In this document: positions 44,353 through 54,824 of the stretch, one piece after another | How positions within the stretch are numbered: the first letter of the stretch is position 1 | How the letters are laid out: each line of letters begins with the position of its first letter | DNA from: Aulostomus chinensis | Lineage: Eukaryota > Chordata > Actinopteri > Syngnathiformes > Aulostomidae | Assembly: GCA_037954235.1 (NCBI GenBank) | Contig: JBBMOA010000017.1 | Location: 13,117,027 to 13,181,026 of the forward strand | DNA: 64,000 nucleotides | Direction: 5' to 3' | Program-made: the position numbers and the translations under genes | Notes under the pieces: generated by a model | What the model was told of the DNA's origin: nothing | The model's input: the letters and a program-made list of their open reading frames with translations, nothing else | Databases searched by the model: none

Positions 44353-46066
44353 ATTTTAGTGAGAGACAGAATCTGCATATGTCCCAGCAGTGCCAGCTCA
44401 TTCCACCTGGCTTCTCATCCTCTGCACTGGTCTCAGCGTCATCATCATCCTCATCCTCAGAGCAGGTAACAGCTTTGTTCACCTGTCCAGCACAAGAAAG
44501 AAACTACTTTCATTAAAATGAAACTGATTCCTTAAATTTACAGGCCGAGACGTGGAAAACCCCTGTTTTCGTTTTTCATAAGACGTGCGATTAAACCACA
44601 AAGCGTTTTGGTTTATAGCAGAACAGAAATCATGTGTTCTAAGACATTTTCATTTTGCAAACACTTAAACAAGCAGTAAGAGTGTAAAAACCCTGCACTG
44701 AATCCATGTTACTTCATTCAAAAGAGAACAACATCCATATAGAAGCTACAAATAATGCATCCTGTGTTACCATGTATTATTTTGCAGCTCTGGCACTGCC
44801 ACCTGCCAGACTTGAAGCTTCTCACCGACTACATCATCAATGTCACAGCGGTTTATCCCGGCGGCTGCAGCTCTCACCTCACCAGTTTCATGTTGGAGGA
44901 TATTGGTAAGAAATGAAGTGACTGCAAAACAGTTATAAAATGAATATGGAGTGTTTGGGTTAAAATATCCTGTTCTCTGTCTTTTGCCTTCCTCTTTAGT
45001 GAAACCAGATCCTCCCGTAGACCTCCAGGTTTCCCCTCATGATACCAGAAACATATTAGTGGAATGGTCGCCTCCTCCTACTTGGGATAATCTGCACATC
45101 TTTCCCCTAAAGTACCACATTCTCTACCAGTGGGAAAACAGGGGCATGCCGAAGTCTGTCAATGTGAGAAGAATCTTTGATAGAAATTCTAACATGTGGT
45201 CAGAAAACAAAAACCAGACAGGATAAGACAAGTATCACGGGTTGAAGTTCAAAATTCCCTCAACTTTCTCATTCTACCACAGAAAAAACACGACTAAGTT
45301 CCTTTTCATAAACAGCACTTGGATGTATTTAATAATATTCACGATTGGTTAAGTCGACACACTTTAATTCATTTCATTTAAAGTGATGGATGTTTAATCA
45401 TGAGACAGTTTTGTGAATATGATGGAGTGTTAGAATATCCGTAACAATTCTGAAAGTACTTTATAAAGAGGTTGTGATTTGTTTTACATTTGTCAGGGTG
45501 GTTAAAAAGAAAAAAACAACAACCCTGAATTATACATAAAGTGTCAGTCTTAAGTATATTTGTCTAATTGTAGTCGGAAAAAATATTCATTGATAAGCAG
45601 GAAGCACCGAAAAAGGTCGCATCTCGACGAGACAAAAGGTCTTGTTTTTAAGACAACACAAATATTTCATTCAATTCAATTTCATTACTTCACTGCAACA
45701 ATTAGAGTTATTACATATTATCAAGGTAAATGACGCTTTTAATTGCAACTTATAAACCTTTTATAAACAGGGACATTTAAAGAAATAAGTGACACTAACA
45801 AATTCATCTGACGAACGTTGATAGTGGACACAGATTCCAGTTTTAACTCTGTTTTGATTCGAAATATCTCTAACTTTTTTTCCCCCCTCCAGTTGGGTCC
45901 ATTTGACACCACCAAGATGGAGGTGAAGGATCTGACTCCAGGGAGGAACTACATGTTCCGGGTGTGCGCCAAAGACCTGCTGGGTCTTGGAGAGTGCAGC
46001 AGCTGGAGCTCACCCGTCAACATCACCATAGCAACGGCACGCTCACACTTCAGCGCTCACACATAA
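42439..46066 (+). CDS. ebi3: EBI3, soluble class I cytokine receptor-like subunit (IL-27/IL-35 beta)
   Basis: Six exons: 42439-42523, 44068-44185, 44360-44465, 44788-44905, 45000-45163, 45893-46066 (stop TAA); total 254 residues, phases agree. EBI3 is secreted and pairs with IL-27 p28 or IL-12 p35 in mammals. A hydrophobic signal peptide (MVRCVCVTLLMCVLGIQA) is followed by the first cytokine-receptor domain with cysteines in VRCWCASYPNLTFCSW. The second fibronectin III domain starts at VKPDPPVDLQVSP. Family anchors are YIINVTAVYPGG, PLKYHILYQWEN and LTPGRNYMFRVCAKDLLGLG. The WSxWS box is degenerate (CSSWS), as in mammalian EBI3. Potential N-glycosylation sites are NLT, NVT and NIT. Exon 3 carries a serine-rich stretch that includes seven consecutive serines. 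There is no transmembrane helix. The gene follows the rabgap1l-like gene closely and converges on odf3l2. Confidence 0.92.
42640..42955 (-). mobile_element. Interspersed repeat, copy A (LTR-like, unnamed family)
   Basis: On the minus strand it starts TGTCACGATCCCTGTCTCG, includes TTCCTGTTTTATTTTGAAG and later CCAATAAAAACTC and CTGCAGTTGGGTC. The same order of words (TTCCTGTTTTATTTTGAAA, AATAAATCTTAAATTC, GCATTTGGGTC) occurs at 49570-49966 on the plus strand, so these are two diverged copies of one family. The internal AATAAA and TG start suggest an LTR-like or Pol II-driven element. It lies in ebi3 intron 1. Confidence 0.5.
43568..43591 (+). repeat. (GT)n microsatellite
   Basis: Short GT run in ebi3 intron 1, followed by TTTATTTCAG. 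Confidence 0.9.
44301..44350 (+). repeat. (GT)25 microsatellite abutting the ebi3 exon 3 acceptor
   Basis: Perfect GT tract followed by TTATTTTAG, the 3' splice site of exon 44360-44465, with only nine bases between repeat and exon. Confidence 0.97.
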
Positions 46067-46287
46067 CACAGCAAATGCCACACATTTTATTATTAAGAAG
46101 GACACAGAATATATTATCTGAAATTTTGCCTTAAAAAAACTCATCAAATTTTAATATTTATTACTCCCGTGATAGTGCGTTGTAATATTTGTGAAGTCAA
46201 GTTTACAGTATAAAGTTGTTTGATATCACTACAACATCGTATTTATAACAACACTCAATGAGGCCTTTTGTAACCCATTTCACACGT

Positions 46288-46293
46288 TTTATT
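46288..46293 (-). terminator. Candidate polyadenylation signal of odf3l2
   Basis: TTTATT on the plus strand is AATAAA on the minus strand, about 70 bases past the odf3l2 stop codon. Confidence 0.5.
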
Positions 46294-46336
46294 TCTATTT
46301 TTCACCTTGTAGCAACTTTACATTTAAAAAGAAATG

Positions 46337-46342
46337 AATAAA
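46337..46342 (+). terminator. Candidate polyadenylation signal of ebi3
   Basis: AATAAA 270 bases after the ebi3 stop. Cleavage 10-25 bases later would fall near the odf3l2 stop codon at 46362-46364, so the two 3' UTRs would overlap. Confidence 0.5.
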
Positions 46343-46361
46343 ACATTTGAAATCACTTTGC

Positions 46362-47790
46362 TCAGTCAATTATATTCACCACCAGTGGGGTGACAAACTC
46401 TGAGTGCCTGACACCGAGAGTGAAGGACGGTGCTTTTGGAAGAGTCGTGTGTAACCTCTCTGGGCTGTAGGTGCCCGGACCGGGTGTGGAAGGGGAATGA
46501 TTGGGTCTCTTAGTTCGGCCCTGCATGGTGAAGGAGGGTTGACGCTGGCGGTAAATATCAGGGTTGGTACTGTTGTACTTTCCCGGTCCAGGGCTCTTGG
46601 AGAGGTCCTCAGAGGGGGCTCCGACAGTTCTCCTGGCTGACATGCTGTAGCTGATGCCCGAGGGTTTGTGAGGAACCTGATGGCCCAGTAGACTAGGAAG
46701 ACAATAGCTGAAGAAACTGATATTTAAGTTCTTCGTATGTGGAAGCTTTAAGCTCAATTATTCCCAACAGATGCGCTGAGGATCAACAGATGCCTTTATA
46801 TCCTCTGATATTTGCTCAAACATGATAAATCTCCAGCATACAACTATATGTTTCATGCAAGGTACCAGCGTTAACTGGCATTCTAACTACAGACTGTTAA
46901 AAAAACAGAGAGCTTGAAAAGTAAAGCCATGACAGGAGTGCCTGGTATTCATCCTAATGGCCAGTAGGGGGCGATGTGACTGGATGCAAACAGAAATCTG
47001 GTCATTTTGAAGTGTAAGAAAGTGAGCCAACAGTCTTGATCTGATACTGAAGACGTCACTCTACATAGTGCATATTGAAATCAGTGTTGTGAGCACTTTG
47101 GTTCAACTCAACAAACTACAGTATATCAGCTTTAGCTGCAAACTTTGTAGTATTGTCAGCTCCTAGATGGATCTTGTTTCATTGGACCTGTTGAAAACTA
47201 AGAGGGTACAGAACATCACCTGTTGGGGGCTGGTACAGCATCCACAGAACGATATCTGGTGCGGTTGCCAATAGTGTAGGATGGAGGTCTGCGGTGAAAG
47301 TTGAGAGGCGGAGCTTTCTCTGGGCTGTAGGCCCCCGGTCCTGGAGTCTGGAACACTTCACCTGGAAATAGAAACTGGTTAGGACATGTTATCGTCTCTT
47401 TTATTATTCGTCTTGTATTGTTTATACTGCCTTTAGTCTCTGTGCGCCGGCCTCGACCCAACATAGAGTAAGACGGCGTGTCCATTCTACCAAATCGTGT
47501 GACCTTGCCATCAATATGGTATCTAGGTCCTGGGCTGGAATCCACAGAGATCACTAGGGGGAAAAAACATGCTAAGACTCCTCCACATACAGTTTCAATC
47601 CTAATAATGCAACATAATGGATTTAACATGATTAACATGGACCAGCAAGAGCAGATGGAGAACTCACTAGCGCTGCTCATGCGGCTGTGGAAAGAGTAAG
47701 CAGGGCTGCTGGGTTTGGTGAAGTCATGGTTGACATAGCCGACTGTAGGGGGCAGAGCGTAGCGTCCGGGACCCGGGCCTGACAATGAGA

Positions 47791-47821
<31 letters not shown>

Positions 47822-48113
47822 GGAAGAGAAGGAGGACAGTGGTGAAAATGATGCAACAGATTCAGCTCCAGTCTAGCACACCCACTGCTCCCTGGCTCGG
47901 GCTGCATCGTCTCTGATGATTTCCATATGGAGCTCTTTATTTTCTATGGTCATGCATTTTAATGTTCTTCCTCTACAGAATGTGTTGTGAACTCAGTCGG
48001 AAATCTCAAATGGAGCAATGAGAGAGTTGATGGCAGCTATAACAAACAGATTTCCTCCACTGACCTCTTTCTCTAGCAGAGATTATGGGACGTTTCCTCG
48101 CCACCTCCTCCAT
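46362..48113 (-). CDS. odf3l2: ODF3-like protein 2 (ciliary microtubule-associated protein 1D)
   Basis: Five exons on the minus strand in coding order: 48113-48065, 47778-47668, 47553-47428, 47361-47220, 46707-46362; 257 residues. The family consists of sperm-tail and axoneme-associated proteins built of Pro-Gly-Pro (STPGR) repeats. Visible repeats are GPGPGRYALPPTVGYVNHDF, DSSPGPRYHIDGKVTRFGRM, TPGPGAYSPEKAPP, SPGPGKYNSTNPDIYRQRQP and TPGPGTYSPERLH, ending HSEFVTPLVVNIID. KVTRFGR and PAPN-x-Y specifically fit ODF3L2. The start at 48113 (MEEVARKRPIISARER) was chosen because the exon ends in a good donor G|GTCAGT and its phase matches exon 2; a longer in-frame start at 48269 exists but looks unlike the family. 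Exon 3 uses the donor GGCA|GTATAA, which is weaker. The gene converges on ebi3. Confidence 0.88.
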
Positions 48114-48333
48114 GCTCTGCCAACCTTTCTTCCTCTTTGTCCTTCTGCTCCTCTGACACATCCTCTTCTTGTGTGACTCTGTCCAGGTGATCCACAGCCT
48201 TCCGGGTTGAATTATACATGACTGAGTGGAAGAAACCCAATCTGGACTTAGGCTGCAGGTATGGCCCAACCTGCTCTACACCTCCTTTACTGCAGGCGCT
48301 GTCAGGTTTCACAACCGGGGCTCCAAAAACAGA
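48073..48333 (-). other. Unexplained 86-codon open frame overlapping the first odf3l2 exon
   Basis: On the minus strand, a frame different from odf3l2 stays open from a TAG that could serve as an acceptor (48334-48336) to the stop at 48073-48075. It reads SVFGAPVVKPDSACSKGG, later GFFHSVMYNSTRKAVDHL, and ends in an acidic/charged stretch (EEDVSEEQKDKEEERLAEHG). It has no recognised homologue. It could be a terminal exon of another transcript, odf3l2 5' UTR sequence open by chance, or an overlapping reading frame. Confidence 0.25.
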
Positions 48334-48336
48334 CTA

Positions 48337-51300
48337 GACATATATAATAAAGATGAAAGTAGAACAAAACTATTGCTGGTGTTGAATCTGTGCGCCTAAC
48401 CATGCATTAAACATACTGTAGAGCCAGAGGGAAAGTGCTCGGGTGAAGTAAAAACGTCTTGAGAGGTGAAGCACTGCAACATAAATCATATCAGTAACAT
48501 GTCATTCAGTTAAACTGACATCCTCCTCCAACGGATTACAACAGAGAACCCCTGAGCTACTGTGCGTGCGACTAAAATCACGGTTGTGATTAAAACGAAA
48601 GGGATTTTAATTTAGAAAAACCAGTTAAATATGTTTGATTGCAGTTCGGAAATTGCCATTGCTATTTTTCTTTACTTTTACTTAAAATTTGCACCAGCAT
48701 TGTTTACATTCCAGCTTATTTCCGGAGAATTTCCACATTGTTGTACTGCCGGTACTTCCTAATTCACACAGAAGATTACTTTCTTTCGTTAAACAAGATA
48801 AATGAATGCATTCAAATATGAAAACAAGCTTAGTCGATTTGAGATGGTGCGACATTTATCTTGTAATCTTTGGAATGGCATTGAAAAAGTAATGATACAA
48901 ACAAGCTTCTGTAGAGATGCTTTCTCCACCGCTGCCAGCGCTTCAAATGACAGTACAGTTACATGAGCGACGAACCGGAATGGAGGTAAAAATGGAGCGC
49001 CTGTCCACCTCAGCAGCTTGGGAGCTACAAAAATGTCTGGTCAGGTGAAAATTTGGGAGATTTAGACAGAGGTTGCAGAAGGAAAAAAAAAACAAAACAC
49101 CGGGTTGTGTGAGATTCTCCGGGAACACGTTACATTAAATGTTTTGAAATCTAAAAGTGAGAGGACACTATACAAAGTCACCATCCTTGAAAGAATCTAA
49201 CTTGAAAATTATGGATCAGATAGTTTATGACAACAGCAACTGAAGAGATGAAGCAGACGGAAGGACGTGTGAGACGTTGTGGAGAAGAGAGATTAAATCA
49301 CTACCATTTAGTTGTAGGATGTCCTGTCAAACCTCCAGACTGATCTTAGTCTCCGGGTGTTTTTTTAGTCCCTACAAAACCTCCTTGACATCTCCAACGT
49401 GCGTATTTCTTTGAATAATCCTGGTCGCCAGTAAAGAAGAAGTGATCGTATGAAATGGCTCAATCAAGGAACACCCACTTGAAATTTTTGGGATAGAAAC
49501 TGGACACAGTCCCATCTGGTCCACTTTGAGTTTTAGACGTCTCATGGTGGGCCTTGATGGAGTTTATCGATCCTGTGTTACTTGTCAGTTCCTGTTTTAT
49601 TTTGAAATGTATTCCCCCTCCAGTGTTCTTGCGTACTACTTCCTGTCTTGGTCCGTTTCCCGCCTTTTTATAAGTCCCACCTGTGTCTCGTTAGTTAATC
49701 GGTCCTCCTCAGTCCCAGCTCTGCTCCCAGGGTTTCTCCCCCTATCGGCTCCTCCCCTGCCCCCGTCTTCTCCCACCTGCTTCTTTTTATGTCATTTCTA
49801 GAGTTTGTGTCGTAGTTCCCATGTCAGTTTTTGTCAGGTCCTTACGTCTCCACCTCCATGAGCCCCTTCTTCTTGAGTTAATTGTTTTCGTCAATAAATC
49901 TTAAATTCTTTGCATATGGCCTCTTTCCCCTTGTCTGCATTTGGGTCCACCTGCCTCCTTACTTACTGGGACAGAAAAATTAAAATTTGGTTTGAAAATT
50001 TGGGGGAAGGACGAGATGAATTGATTAACCCATTTAGAAGCAATTTCTAGTAAAAAATGGTGCTCTGACTTACTGTTGAGAGTTTGCATTGAAAGAGGTG
50101 CTGTGTTCTAAAAAAAAATATGATTTGATATTTGAGTCAGGTTTGCCCAATTTTCTGTTAGCATTAATGCTAGCTTTAAAAAAAAAAAGTAGGTCCATTG
50201 TAAGCGGCTTTGTATACATGAACTTTTTTCTTTTTCAATGAAACTAAAACATCAAACTCTCAATATGCCACAGTGTATTCAACTATATCAGCTCTATCAG
50301 CAGAGAAACTCACTGTGTCGCAGGTTCATTCTGCTAATTCGTCCCTCGGCCACAGAGGTAACTAAAGCGTTGAGAGCAGAGCCGTGACACAGAGAAAACT
50401 CACACTGGTTAAATATTAAGCTCCAGTGAGTCGGCGGCCACAGTAACAAGACTCCAGTGTGTCACCAGCTGGAGCTTGAATTGGTTACATGGCCGGGCAC
50501 TGACAGGAAACGTATCCTGGCTCTGGAGTTTCTCTGATAAACAGCGAGACAAAGCCGCCAGCTGTGTGAGAAGATGTTAGTCATTACGAAGGGGCTGGAG
50601 TCAGAGTCCTCATCGGGTGGAAGATTATTTGTCAAGGATGTCAGCTTTTCATAGTCGCCTCTAAGGTTATGATTTCATTCCTCTTTGCCTGTTTTTTGTT
50701 AGCTTACAGGAACTGCTACACAGATTTCATATACATTGTTCTCTACGTGTCGACCTGATGAGTTTTATGCACAACAGCGCCACCATGTGGTCAGCATTTT
50801 GTTTCTGTCCATAACTTATATCAGACTCTTTTTTTTTTTCTTTTTTTGGGGGGTATTTAGTTGTTGTCAAGTTGGATGATTAGATCTTTCCTTATTTATT
50901 TGTTATTACTAATTATTGCCGACATGAACCATCGGTTAGGCCCCTAGACCCTTCACACTTTTGGTTATTGTAACCAAATCAAACAGCATGAGTGTGTTAA
51001 AAGAAGTCAGTTTCAAAATATTCACAATTTATTTCTTGTATCTACAAACACAAACTCATCATATTTGATCAGTAATCTTTGCTATACTGTTTCACAGGCT
51101 ATAAAACACGTCTTGTTCTCACTCCACTGGATTATCATTATTATTATTATTATCGACACGGATAAAGAGACACAACTGATAAAAAAAAAGTTCATAAAAA
51201 TGGGAAACAAGCAGTATCGCCCCACGGTTCCCAGAACCTTTTTTTTTTTATCTCTGAGGGCCAGAACTCAAACTATGGTGGGCCGCTTCAATAAAAAAAT

Positions 51301-52200
51301 AACTTTCATCTTTGTGTCATTCTGGCAGTTTTCAATTATTTGAAAAAAATCATCAAAAATTAGGGAGCCTTCCTATTTAACATATTAGTATGTAAAAAAA
51401 CAACAACAAAAAAACAATAATCAACGATTTACATCATAATAATTGAATTGATTTCTTGTTCAAAAGGAATCTTATGACCTCGTTTGCCCCACAGTCCACG
51501 CTTTGAGTCGCCGTGATCTATGTTATGGTCGTTATTGTACGCATTTTATCTAATTTTACCATGACAAAGAGAGAAATTGCTCTTTGGCAGAATTCTACTT
51601 GAAAGAATGACCACAGTATGAAAGGGACATACTTTTCTAAAATATTGAGAGAGAGAAAAAAATGCAAACGGAGAATTTCTCCTGCACACTTTTCATCCTC
51701 GGCCCTTATATTAAAATGGGAAAATTAATGACATTTTTACTTTCATCAAATATTTTTTTTAATATCAAAACATTTGTGCACCTAAAAGTCATTTTGCGAT
51801 CCCGTTTCATATTCAGTTTTATTTCACTCAATCTTATTCTTTTCATAAATGACTTGTTGACATTTCAGGTCTTAAAAAGAAGCAGAAACAAACGAGCGGC
51901 GGCGGCGGCGGAGGTGTGTTTCTCAGCTCCGCTCAAGTTTTGCACCCAGCTAGTTTACAAATGTACACAACATATAAAAATCAATACCAACACTTCAGTC
52001 ATTAATACTTCTTTACTAACTAAACATAACTTAAGAAATAAAACATAGCTTTATACAGTTTTAAATATGCTGGTACAATTCAGTACAAAAATAAAGACAG
52101 TGAAACGTCTCCTTGCACAAACGCCATCAGTCACATAAACTGTCACTCAGAAACGAATGAATCCACCGGCAGGAATTAGAAATACTGAAAGATAAATTTG
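48337..52200. other. Spacer between odf3l2 and crlf1
   Basis: No exon was recognised. The DNA is AT-rich with short homopolymer runs. It holds the interspersed repeat at 49570-49966. The odf3l2 promoter should lie at its left end; no unambiguous RFX X-box was seen there. Confidence 0.5.
49570..49966 (+). mobile_element. Interspersed repeat, copy B (LTR-like, unnamed family)
   Basis: Contains CAGTTCCTGTTTTATTTTG at the start, a TATA-like TTTTTATAAG near 49670, and CAATAAATCTTAAATTC followed by GCATTTGGGTCCACC at the end. The word order matches the reverse complement of 42640-42955. A TATA-like box upstream of a polyadenylation-type hexamer is what a solo LTR would show, but terminal repeats and target duplications were not confirmed. 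Confidence 0.5.
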
Positions 52201-52206
52201 GTTTTG

Positions 52207-52212
52207 TTTATT
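52207..52212 (-). terminator. Candidate polyadenylation signal of crlf1
   Basis: TTTATT (AATAAA on the minus strand) about 545 bases beyond the crlf1 stop codon. More distal signals exist (for example near 51028), so the 3' end is tentative. Confidence 0.35.
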
Positions 52213-52558
52213 TTTAAATCAGGGCCACAGTGAGAGACAAAGCTTTGCTCGGAGGATCCACTGACGCTGAACAGCCACTAGATGGTGCTTCGGATCCAAC
52301 ATGTCCATTCTTTGGAAACACCTCTGGTTGGTTTCGACTCGGGTCTCCTCGGTGCAGGTCCACACGTCAGTTGTGCTACAATGTCGTCGTCCCCCCTCCC
52401 CCGCCCAAGATTCCATGTGGTCTCTTTCTGGCCACGCAGAGACACTGGGGTGTCTGTGAGGAGTCTTCCCAACCTGTCCTCCATCTCAGGCAAATCAGTC
52501 CTCATGTTGAGAGGAAGAGCAAATCCCACCGCCACTCCCCCCTCACTCTCACTCTAGC

Positions 52559-52560
52559 TT

Positions 52561-52591
<31 letters not shown>

Positions 52592-52593
52592 GC
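52559..52593 (+). repeat. (TC)n tract
   Basis: CT-rich run in the presumed crlf1 3' UTR; as GA on the transcribed strand it creates a spurious Arg-Glu reading frame. Confidence 0.85.
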
Positions 52594-52757
52594 ATGTCCT
52601 CCTGAGCATCAGGTATCCTGCCAAATTTTCCAAATGTCTTTATAATAATCCATATACTACTACAATCTCTCCTTTCTCATACACACACAGACGAACAAAA
52701 AAAAAAAACGCAAATCACAGTTCCTTTCTTGGTTTCTGCTTGTAAAAACAGCATGTG

Positions 52758-54348
52758 CTATGATTTATCCCCTTGGAGAACCTAAATGAAAAGACAGAAT
52801 CTGTTACAAATTAGCTTTTGCAAAACAGACTGTTTTTACTTTTGAGTGTCCCTGTGTGCAGCAGATGTCTGAGTGCATGTCTGCGATCAGCGTTGAGCGC
52901 GTATGTCTGCGAGTGCATGCTTCATCCCTGCATTAGTGATGCTTACCTACCTGGTTGCGTGCTTTATGGGATTTCTGCATCAGCACTCTCCACTGGTCGT
53001 ACAGCTTCATGGACATGCTGCTGCAGCCGTAGGCGTGTTTTCGCACCCAGCCGAAGAACTGTTTCAGCTCCCTACGCAGCGTCGAGTTGGAGTCCCCGCT
53101 GGATTTAGAGTCGCAAGAGCCCGACATCAACCGCTCTGCACGAAAAGAAGAGAAGGGGTCAGACGGGCTTTAGCGCTCTTCGTACCGAGAGAGACAACAC
53201 ATGGACAAGAGATTCTAGAAAAAGATGGGAGCAGAGTCAGAAGCAAATAAAATAAGGGAACTACTTTGTGTGAAACGGTAGATATGAATGGGATGTTCTG
53301 GAACTAAATGTCCCAAGTAATAGAAAACTATAAAAAAAAAATTCACCCTGATTCACGAATGTCTGCTTCTTAGTGAGTTCGTTATCGTGGCTCCTCTGCT
53401 GGATTAATTTGAACACAGCAAGGGAGGCAACAATCACAGACAGCCTTTGAGAAAAGCCCTTTCAAAGTTGTTGTTGTTGTTTTTTTTAAATGATTTCCCC
53501 CTTAAAGAAAGCCTTTTGTTTTGGTGCCATTTTTCTCTCAGTCTGGAAGCCTACAGTTTGAACCCAATTTCCCCTAAGCTTGTTGGGGGCGTGTGCTAGC
53601 GGCCAAGGATGAACCCGTTACAATTTTAGCACAGATCTGTTTCAGATAAGAAAATAAACTGCCATTTTTAAAAAAAAAACGAGTTTAGCTGAGGTTGCCC
53701 TGGCTGAGAGCGCAAAATTTTTTTTGGGGGGGGGTATGATTTGGTCAGGATTTTTTACGTGTGATTAGATCAGTACTTCCCTACAGAACTGACGGGATGA
53801 AACATAATAGATGGACTGATCCTCCCTGAGATGCGTGAGTCACATCACCCCTGAAATCGGTATCGGACTCACGTTAAAAGTTTTGTTTACACTGAAAATC
53901 AGGTTGATGTTCAAATCTAACACTGGACTTCAAACCAGGAAAATATCCACTTCAAACCATGTTAAAATCTCATGTTGTTTAAACATCAATATTCTACTAT
54001 GATGCCCAGTATCATCAGCACTAGAAGATGTCCTGATTTTGAATTTTAGTTAAATGAACATAATTTAGTGGTGAAGATTGCAAATAGCAATGACCTGAAG
54101 TGCTCTTTAAACCACGATTTTTTTTTTTGCACTCTGTAATTGTATCTGTTTGAGGTATTTTACTCTTTTTTTATCATAGATGTATTTGATTTTCTTTCTT
54201 AAGATGTGCATTCTAATTTTATTGCATTCTTTTATTTTTCAAGTGCTTTTTTTCCCCAATATTCTCCTTCAACGTGGTATGAAAGTTCTTTTGATTTATT
54301 TTTCATGTGCTTCACTCTTTGTTGGAAAGCACTTGTTCTGGTATAAAA

Positions 54349-54401
<53 letters not shown>

Positions 54402-54740
54402 CATCATCGAGCGCAGCAAATGCTTGAGTGTCTCTGAGTGTGTACTCACCACTGTGGGGTGTGGATGCAGCGGTGGGATGACTCCACTCGCTCCAGATTC
54501 CAGCTTTGCGAGAACCGTAGATGCCAACAGGGTTACAGCGAACCTGGAGAAAAATAAAACGTTAAAAGATCTGAAACGACCAAAGTACATAAACTCAGAT
54601 ATATAAAGACATACCTGGACAAAATACACGGTTCCGGGTCTCAGTCCGGCCAGTCTGCAGGACGTCTGGTTCCCGACGTCGTCCATCACCTACACAACAA
54701 CAAAAAAAGGTCTGAACACAATCATGAATACAACTATACT

Positions 54741-54824
<84 letters not shown>

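Noticed and set aside
52219..52535. Frames below the crlf1 stop as an alternative last exon (e.g. 52278-52535)
   Set aside because: No acceptor as good as the one at 52781, no match to CRLF1 tails, and one candidate frame is only the translated GA repeat.
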